Below, piece after piece: positions 55,962-64,000 of a DNA stretch of 64,000 nt. The DNA lies in NCBI GenBank assembly GCA_020746875.1, contig JAGTJL010000021.1, positions 124,001-188,000 of the forward strand, given 5' to 3'. Each line of letters starts with the position of its first letter. Position 1 is the first letter of the stretch. The notes beneath the pieces are model-generated. The model was not told where the DNA came from. It ran no database searches and worked only from the letters and a program-made list of their open reading frames with translations. The DNA is from Rhexocercosporidium sp. MPI-PUGE-AT-0058 (Eukaryota; Ascomycota; Leotiomycetes; Helotiales). A program made the translations under genes and the position numbers.

Positions 55962-57697
55962 GCACTTGACGGAGAAATTGGTTCAAGTTCGAAATAGGGC
56001 ATTGCCATATTGAATGGTCTGACAGGAGGGTTAAAAAGGATCCGGTGGAATGGTTCGATATTTTGGAGGCAGCATGAACGATGCATAATGGAATGTCGCG
56101 GAATGGTACAACAACATGGAACAGAACATACATGGGAACGGATCACGATAGCAGGTCTTGCAATTTTTTGGCGCTCGTTGGGATCGGTGCACGGAATTCG
56201 GTATTGGGCATCGTATTGCGTTGCGTTACATTACAGTTCACGGTTTCTTCACATTGGAGCGAAGCCGAAGAGAACAGAGCATATGGCATTATTTGTTTGT
56301 TTGTTTTTCTGTTTATTTGTACAGTATGAGTGGTGTGATGGGATTCTTGGGACTTTGGTGTGTGAGTGAGGGGGGAAGGGGAGAGGTGTAGATAGATAGT
56401 CAAATGGAATGGAATGGGAAAGGAGAATTTACTGCCGATCTACTTTTTAGCGCTTGTGAATTTCAGAAGTTACTCTTCTTATTGAGGACGTGTGATATGC
56501 GAACTACATTATCACCTATGGCAAGAGAAGGGGAAGGGGAAGTAGGAACTTATCCCTTTACACTGCCTCCATACTCGCGCATATGACCTCCAGGGCAGCA
56601 CCCACCCACGTGTATTCTCCCGCACGTCAGGGTGCTAAGAAGATTTTCTCTAGTATATCGGAGAGATCGAGCTTCCTATTCAACTGCAGGGAAAGTGGAT
56701 ACCTCATCGTTGATGGTCTTGGTGTTTTGGGCTCCAAGGTGTGATGGGGATTGGGGGTGGTGGGAGCGGTTTGTTTCTTTCCTTAACGTCGGGTACTATA
56801 CTTGATATCTTGATATAAAGGTATTTATTCATTGGGATTGGGGGGCATTTATTGAGGTGGTGTGGTGGTCGTGGTTGTGGCTGTGGTTGTGGTTGTAGTT
56901 GTAGCTGTGATGCCCATGGGAGAGGGAATGTGAGTTTATCTCGCTTATTGAAAGGGGGTGAGGGGTAAACAGTCCACGGACACGTCTCGAGTAGAAGAAA
57001 ACGGTATTGGGCAGTGACTCGTGGCCATTATGTGGACTTACCAAGTGGATGGGGGATGGTCTATGGGCGTTTTACTCTTTATGATAATGATTGATAAATT
57101 TGGTATTTGAGAAGTCATATCTTGGCCCCGCACCTCATGCCACTCAATGGAATACAAAACCTTGTTATTTGTAGCCCCTGAAGACGAAATTATTGAGGCC
57201 CACTCTTAAGCTTCTTTCTTATTAATACCCTACGAGAATGCAAAAGGGACATTACAAGTTGGCTTAGGCTTGTTGGGTTTTGAGTATTTGAATGGTGCGG
57301 TCCTAGTCAAGAGATTTACCAGAACAAAGAATCCATAGTTATCTGCATTCGCAAGGACTCATAGGACTCAGCCACGCCGTGTTACAGCCTTGTGATAACC
57401 TCGTGCTAATCTAAAGTAGTTCCTCTCACGAACTAGAGATGCTCGACTGAATGACACCAACAGCCCACCGCTCGAAAAAATTTCAATCCATCTTCTTATC
57501 ACTTTTACAGATCTTTTTTCTCTTTACTAGTCTTCACCTGTTTAGTCTCGGTTAAGCGAATATAACATACCATTCTCTTCACCAACCTCGCCTCGATTCC
57601 AAGTCTTCCATTTGTGAATATGTCAAATCATTCAGAAATACAAGCCGACTCCAAAACAATTCGGTACATGCAAGTATATCTAGTATGTTTCTAATTA
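55962..57697. other. Intergenic with simple repeats
   Basis: About 1.7 kb between convergent genes. It contains a GTGGTT/GTTGTG repeat at 56856-56910 and many short frames, none supported. Confidence 0.45.
56856..56910. repeat. GTGGTT/GTAGTT hexamer-like repeat
   Basis: Imperfect repeats of GTGGTTGTGGCT and GTTGTAGTTGTAGCT across about 55 bp, a simple-sequence tract in intergenic DNA. Confidence 0.7.
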
Positions 57698-58907
57698 CTA
57701 ATCTACATGACATATTATCTTTCCCTTTGACTGATTGCTCTCCATCAACTCATGCGCCTTCCGAATATCCTTCCAAGAAAACTCCTTCTCAATTGGCACC
57801 TTAAACGTCCCATCCACAAATCTCGGCAACGCAAACTCCACAAGCAAATCTCTCAACCGACTCTGATAATCCAGCTCGCGACTCCTCAATCTACTCCCCT
57901 CCCATCTCAATCTCTTGTTTTCAAGCAACCCGATGTCCAATCCAGCACCCAATTTCGAACCTCCGAGACTAGCAAGTTGTACAATCCGTCCATCCATGGC
58001 TGCAACCTCAAAATTTCCCTGTGAGTAATCACCTCCAATGAAATCCACAATCACATCCACGCCGTGCCCGTCCGTAGCGGTAAGAATACCCTTTACCCAG
58101 TCCTCATTGTGGTAATTAAATCCAGCTATCGCACCAAGCGTCTTACAAAATTCAACCTTCTCATCAGATCCAGCAGTGACGAAGATTTTTCCCGCCCCGT
58201 TGGCGCGAGCGAGTTGAATACCTGAAATAGAAACGGACGATGCTCCGGCATGCCAGAGGACGTTGTCGCCGGGTTTGAAGCAACCGACGAGGTGGAGTGC
58301 TTGGGTTGCTGTTATCCAAGTCTATAAAAGTCAGTTCTCAATGCATTACATCGGCATCTAAAGGATATTTTGGAATCTTACTTCGGGAATGCCAGCCGCG
58401 ACTGTCCATGAAATCTCTTTTGGCTTGTGAATGAGCATTTTCGTTGATGTTGCAAGGTACTCTGCGTATGCACCTACGGAGAACAGCATGTGTCAGCCGG
58501 CTTTCACTCTCTCGTACAGTTTCACCAGATGACCTCCCATCAAGAACAGAATACCACGTACCTCCGTAAGCCAACCCAAACACCTCATCACCAACTTTGA
58601 AGTCTCCCGTCTCACCATCACCCAACTCCACCACCCACCCAGAGAACTCGACGCCGAGGATCTTTCCTGCCTGAGGAGGCACATTGTATTTCCCCTCTCG
58701 CTGCATCAAATCCATGCGATTTAGGCCGAAAGAATGGATTTTGACCAGAGCTTGAGATGATCCTGGGAAAGGTTTTGGGACGCCGGTATTCATGAATAGA
58801 GACGTTGCGGGCCCGGTGCCATTTTGGATATCTAGCTGCGTCAGTTTTGATCCCAGACGAAGGGTAGAAGTCAAGGAAATACCGATTGCACGCATTGTTG
58901 TTGACAT
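57698..58907 (-). CDS. PIG3-like quinone oxidoreductase (zinc-ADH/MDR family), with one frame break
   Basis: Exons 58907-58562, 58474-58382 and 58321-57698. The protein has the MDR pattern: HSFGLNRMDLMQREGKYNVP, ILGVEFSGWVVELGDG, FKVGDEVFGLAYGG, TWITATQALHLVGCFKPGDN, GVDVIVDFIGGDY and KAHELMESNQSKGKIICHV at the end. Together these match p53-inducible-gene-3-type NADPH:quinone reductases. Exon 2 is 93 nt, one too many. Dropping one A from the AAAAA run (58438-58442 on the plus strand) gives 92 nt and joins conserved blocks AEYLATSTKM and EISWTVAAGIPE in frame. So the gene as given carries a +1 shift; this is a simple homopolymer difference, either real or an assembly error. Confidence 0.85.
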
Positions 58908-59565
58908 TTTCGCGAGATTGCTAAGTTGAAATAGGAGATAGTTGTACAGATATTGTTCCCGTCTTGAATTCTTTGAAGCTCGGCAAACAGTTGCCTTTAT
59001 GCTCTTTCATGTTAGCCAAGACCGTGCATCTCGGCTGCATCTCTTTGCCCATCCTGACTTCCCGTCAGCAATCCAGTGCCGATTGCCCGATACACACATT
59101 TCAAAGCCTAAATTATATCCAGGGCCATTATTAGTTCCAAACTCTAGAACACACGTCATATAGCATGGCTTTCAAATCTCTATCAGATATCTCCTATTTC
59201 GGCGCGAGTGAGGCTATCGCCGATCGATAGGGCTGCTTACACACCCTTTTGCAGACCCGAGTGCTGACTGGGATTCCGCTGATTCGCTGATGGAATGTCT
59301 CTTTACATGATAGCGGGTTTGGCCTTTCTGACTGGATATGCAGTATCGTTCATGTTGTTTTTAATTGTTGAAACGAGGTTCTAGGACTTGCATATCTCCG
59401 AGTCTAGATTTTGAGATGACATTCACCCCTCAGCATTTCATATGGGATATAAGTGAGAAACACGACTTTAAAATACTTGAAATTCACACTCCAATCTGAA
59501 CCCAAAGTTGATCAACTGAACTTGCTCCTACTCATTTCAATAACTCAAAATATCAACATCTAATC
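58908..59565. promoter_or_regulatory. Divergent promoter region between quinone oxidoreductase and SDR reductase
   Basis: About 660 bp separate two oppositely oriented starts. A TATAAG-like sequence is near 59447-59452. No gene is seen. Confidence 0.4.
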
Positions 59566-60739
59566 ATGGCCAAGAGAGTCCTCCTGACAGGTGCAAACGG
59601 CTTCGTCGGTTCCCACGTCCTCGAACAATTCCTGCTTGCAGGCCACTCCGTTCGAGGCATTGTCCGCAGCCAGTCCAAAGCTCAACAAATACTTGCCGAC
59701 TTCCCCGGTCATGGATCTCAACTCGACTTTGGCATCGTGCCAGACATCACTTCCCCCGGTGCCTTCGACGAAGTTGTCAAGTCAACCCCGCCATTCGACC
59801 TGGTGATTCATACCGCATCTCCATTCCTGTACCGTGTTATCTCGAGTAATCGCGAGTTTTTGGATCCTGCTATCAAAGGTACTCTGGAGGTTTTGAAATC
59901 CGTCAAGACATATGCGCCGACCGTCAAGAGAGTCGTCATCACGAGCAGTTGTGCAGCAGTGGTTGACTTCTCAGCTCCACCTACCGTCCCAAAGAAAATA
60001 TACACTGAGGAAGACTGGAACCCAACTACCTGGGAAGCAGCGCTTTCCGGGACGCAGAATACAGGATATCAAGCAAGCAAGAAGTTTGCTGAGCTTTCCG
60101 GTATGCGACGTCTCTTCCTTTATCCATACTGGCCTCAAAATGCTAACAACCAACCCCAGCGTGGGAATTCATCAAGACCGAAAACCCGATCTTCGATCTC
60201 GTCACTCTGACACCGCCAATGGTATACGGCCCCATTCGTCATTCGATTGCGGGTCCCCAGCAGTTGAATGAATCGAACTCGAGGATCTACAAGCTCTTCA
60301 TCGACTCTAAGAAGGACGCCGAACTTCCTCCTAATGGCATGCATGTCTACACCGACGTTCGAGTAAGCTCTTGTCTCCCAACTCCATGAATTTCTAGCAG
60401 AAAAACTAACATCAACAGGATCTCGCGCTCGCTCACCTCAGAGCGGCCACAGTGCCGGAAGCTTCAGGGCAGAGATTTATCATCTGTGCAGGACAGGTTT
60501 CATCGCAGCAGATAGCGGATGTTTTGAGGAAGGATGTGCCAGAACTCGCTGAAAGGACCCCGATTGGCAATCCTGGAGGGAATCCACTGCCTGAGGGCGC
60601 TTACGATTGTAGCAGTGAGAATGCTAAGAGAGTGCTGGGTATTGAGTTCCGAGGCTTGGAGGAGACATTTTTTGATCTAGGGAAGCAGCTTTTGGAATTG
60701 AAGGGAAGGCAAAAGCTTGAAAGTGGTGTTCAACAATAA
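59566..60739 (+). CDS. NAD(P)-dependent SDR reductase, GRE2/dihydroflavonol-reductase-like (352 aa)
   Basis: Exons 59566-60100, 60160-60362 and 60419-60739; all phases close and intron branch sequence GCTAAC is clear. The protein begins MAKRVLLTGANGFVGSHVLE, the Rossmann glycine motif of extended SDRs, with HTASPF after the second block and the active-site YQASKKFAE. The end has DLGKQLLELKG. Members reduce aldehydes or ketones (methylglyoxal reductase and dihydroflavonol reductase relatives); substrate unknown. It is divergent to the quinone oxidoreductase. Confidence 0.93.
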
Positions 60740-63700
60740 TATCAAGCGTTGCCCTAGGCAATTTTAGGTAAAGGACAGTATTCATACTGGTCGCGAACGT
60801 GTCCTGTGGAAAACCGCAGCGCTGAAGAACGGTTCTGTTGTCGTTGTGTTAATCATTCGCTCGATCAAGTATGGCACATTGCTTCCGTACCAATACGAAT
60901 TTCATCTCGCAATATAAACTCACCATTCCGAATTTTAAACCCTTAAATGCTCGATAACCAGTTACGTGACATTTCGAGTCTCGCTCTCCACTCCTAATTC
61001 TGAAAGTTTTCCCTACGAAAATCTCGTATCCTCAACTATTTTAATCACACTTTGTTCAATCGGAGATGCTTCTACACCAATTCTCATCGAACCCGATCTT
61101 CAAAACAAACCTGATTCTTTCCAGGGTCCTGAGTGGGAAAGGTCGAAAATGTTCTGATCTTGATGATAGGAGATGACATGCGAAGCGCGTGATGTGGTCT
61201 CAGCGTACTGCAGAACCGATCCGGACTTCTGAATTAGCCGAGATGATGTTTTGTTTAGTCTGGAGAAATCACTAGACTAGTTTTCGCCGTTCAAAGCTTG
61301 CCTAAGCTTGTTCATTGTAAGTGCCTAATTTAAGATTACGCCTTGGGCATTCATTTGCATTTATCAAGGGGGATGTTTTGAGCCACGGAATGGCACGCAA
61401 TCCCCTAACAGAATATTAAAGACATTCAAAGTCGAAAGCTTAGAGTCAAAATTTAAATTGTGGTTATTAGTCTATTGAAAAAGACGTAATGATTTGTGGT
61501 TGTGATCCGAAATGGCTCCTTAGTTATCGTAATTTGCCTTCTAGTGTCACGAGACACAACCGCGCGGCAAGGCACAGGTGAGGAAGAAGGAATAAAGGAA
61601 GAAAGCAAGCAACACAAAAACTTTGGTCTTGGCGTAAATAATAGAATGTAGAAGAAGAAGGGATTTTTACGGAACGGGGACAGCAGAATGATCAGTGCTG
61701 GGTTTGAGGCACTGCAAAAGTTCGGACCAAGAGAAGTGAAAAAGCAAAGGGAAACAAACATGCGGCGGCAGCATTTAGTACACTTGTTAATTTCCGACCG
61801 TAAAATTGAGCACATATCATTATCAAACGAGAGATGATGTTCAAAAAGGACATTTACAGGAAGTGATGCTTGGGCGCTGGTCACATAATCTCCTTCCAGT
61901 TCTTTCATCATGCATTCTTCAATTCCCCTTCACCAGGCCATGGAAAAGCACCAACGATCCGTACAGCCTCATATCGCTGAATGTCGATATGGGACATGAT
62001 TTGTGTACAGTTCCCATCAGCTGCACTCGTCAACTCGCGTAGAAAAGTCTTTTTCGGAGGGACAGGTGATACAAATCGCCACTTACCATGGCACTGGTAG
62101 CTGTTGTAACACCTTGTGCATTTCACAAAATCACTGCTGCTCGCTTGTCAAATCAGGGGCCTCGCGTTCGGTTGCTCAGCAACAAGTAATTTAGGAGTAT
62201 TTACGTGTCACGTGAGATATTTCTTTTTACTTAGCTAACGATCGGAATCTGAATCACGAAAGGAACGACCTTTTGATTGCATCGCGTAGCGCTGGATCGC
62301 AAGTGTATAAGCTAAAGAGAAGAGCGTAAAGTGAATGGTTAGCACGACGACATCCGGGCCAGCCGGCAAAGCATGAGGTACGACAACATGCGGGACAACC
62401 GACATGTGATGGGTGATGCCACATTGCGTTCTCCTCGACTTGTGTTCAGAAGAAGCGGCTCAACATGCCCGTCAAGCATCGGGTGATATCAGCTGAATCA
62501 AGGAGACGAAAACGAAACTGAATGATGATAACCATCAAACGCTGGATAATTTGAGCTAAGGAAAGAATGGGAAAGGGAGCAGACCAGCCGAGAAAGCATT
62601 GGTTGCCAGGGCGTCTCGACTTGTAGTGTTGAAACTCGCCAGCTCTGAGAATGGAAGGAGACAAGACCAAGAGCTGACCAACGCGATAATTTTTTATTGG
62701 TAGGAAAATACCACAGCCAAGAAAGGGGCTTTCTGCATGTGCAACTGAGGGAGCAACACTCCGTTTGGCTGAATTGAGTCCACAAGGAAAAGAACTCAAC
62801 AACATGCTGCAGACAGGAGGAGTCGTCGACAAGGATACGTCTCACGAACTCTCTTGATAGCTTTTCAGCCATTTGTTATGTGGGGTACGGAGGGGAGGAG
62901 TGATAGGCCGAGCGTATCATACAGTACGGCAGGGAAAGATGTCAAGGGTTAAATCGAATCCAGCTGCACAGAATTCTTGTCCCGTAAGCATGGGCCGTTC
63001 GAGCCATGGAGCTGCATTCGATTCACATTCCCGTCCGGACCGACAGCGGGACAGCAAACATCCCTGGACGACGCCGTCTTGAAGACTTTCGTCCCCCCGA
63101 TGCCTCTGCTCGTCCACCTCTGAACTCGACGACATCCTTAGTCAAATAAGTGGTAGCCTACCTACTAACAGTCAACATACTACTGACCAAGGCAGGATAC
63201 GATATTTGACGACTAATTGAACGAGACAATATATTTTCTGCAGTCAAGCTTTCCCCTCAGCCGGGAGAAAGCCCCCGCTCCAATCGATTAACCCCAGATT
63301 TGCCACATGCCAAGCTCCACCCCACCTTCAAGAGCACCCCGGCCTCACATCACATCAGCTTCAATATCACAGTTCAAGGGAGAGTTACACTCGGGCAAAG
63401 ATGGCTTTCCAAATCGCAAATCGGGACCTCATGCATGCCTTCGTATTCAGACTTTTTCCGACCTCCCCTGTTTTTGTTAGTTTCTGTTACGAGCTTGCAT
63501 AACATGCTATTGGCCTGACGCCCAGGAGCTACAGAGACGGTGCTTCGACGATGCAACCACTACAATAAAGCTACCTGGGCCATCGTCCTGCAGATAGCTC
63601 CCTAGACGGCTTTAGCACCCCTCTAATACTGTGGTACTCCTCCATCCAGCCCCCAAGCGACGGCCCAACGACCAACCACTGGTCTTTTAGCCGCCAAATC

Positions 63701-64000
63701 TACAGGGAGGTCTATTCCGCACCAACATCATCACTTCAAGCCCTCAACAAAGTGTATGCTGATCATCCAGCCTCCCCTCCTTCCTGAAGCTTCCTCGAGC
63801 TATTGCTTCTGCCGTTAGGAGGCCCTCGCTTCTGCTTCTATTCGGGGAAGAAGTCATTGCCTGGTGTCAGATGTGCAGAGTTCACCCATCATCCGGTACC
63901 CCACATCTTCGTCATCATGGGTAGGAAGCAGACTACTATCCCCTGCCTCTCGCCTTTCTCAAGTTGAAAGAAAGATCTTACGCCAATTAGGCCTTCTTAG
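60740..64000. other. 3.3-kb region to window end, no supported gene
   Basis: Only short frames on both strands and no recognisable domain. Could be the regulatory region or a gene whose coding part lies beyond the window. Confidence 0.4.

Noticed and set aside
61453..61911. 152-codon minus-strand frame near the right end
   Set aside because: Cys/Phe/Ser-rich product from AT-rich sequence, with no recognisable family.

Overview
The window looks like a filamentous ascomycete (Pezizomycotina) chromosome, possibly Leotiomycetes/Helotiales; that lower rank is a weak guess. The basis is intron-bearing genes with short (about 45-75 nt) GT-AG introns, a HET-domain protein, secreted G1 and S53 acid peptidases, a GPI-anchored-type cell-surface protein and a nuclear tRNA gene followed by a Pol III T-run. 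I worked out exon-intron structures by hand from splice sites and reading-frame continuity.

Layout. 2-12 kb: a large HET-domain protein, a tRNA-Arg, a small secreted cysteine-rich protein, and a divergent dynamin-like GTPase in six exons. 14-15 kb: a cysteine dioxygenase followed by a degenerate G/T-rich repeat tract. 18-28 kb: a mycosporine-type biosynthetic cluster, made of an ATP-grasp ligase, a catechol-type O-methyltransferase, a dehydroquinate-synthase-like sugar-phosphate cyclase (desmethyl-4-deoxygadusol synthase type), and an adenylation-thiolation-reductase (A-T-R) NRPS-like enzyme. A tyrosinase CuB remnant lies beside it at 28.2-28.6 kb. 30.1-33.6 kb: an intronless 1148-aa protein that fuses a methyltransferase-like domain, a BBE-type FAD oxidase, a phosphomevalonate-kinase-like P-loop domain and an adenine-phosphoribosyltransferase-like domain. 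34.5-43.6 kb: a tautomerase-like protein, then a run of secretory genes (S53 peptidase, six-cysteine secreted protein, GPI-type surface protein, G1 peptidase). 45-47 kb: a GH78-like protein. 50-52 kb: a second FAD-linked oxidoreductase. 53.8-56 kb: a btgC-like GH17 membrane glucanase. 57.7-58.9 kb: a PIG3-like quinone oxidoreductase. 59.6-60.7 kb: an NAD(P)-dependent SDR reductase. Between these are long stretches, notably 46.7-50 kb and 60.7-64 kb, where I see no credible gene.

How the genes may work together. The cyclase, O-methyltransferase and ATP-grasp match the three steps known for mycosporine cores (sedoheptulose-7-phosphate to desmethyl-4-deoxygadusol to 4-deoxygadusol to mycosporine-amino acid). 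The fourth enzyme ends in a reductase domain rather than a thioesterase or condensation domain. By inference it could reduce the carboxylate of an amino acid or a mycosporine-amino acid to an aldehyde or alcohol, which would fit the amino-alcohol mycosporines known from fungi. The four-domain fusion beside it has no function I can name and is the most unusual protein here.

Caveat. Several genes, in the cluster and elsewhere (quinone oxidoreductase, tyrosinase remnant), carry 1-2 nt frame breaks, several of them in or beside short homopolymers. This could be gene decay or assembly error, and the presence of one in an ordinary oxidoreductase makes assembly error a serious possibility.
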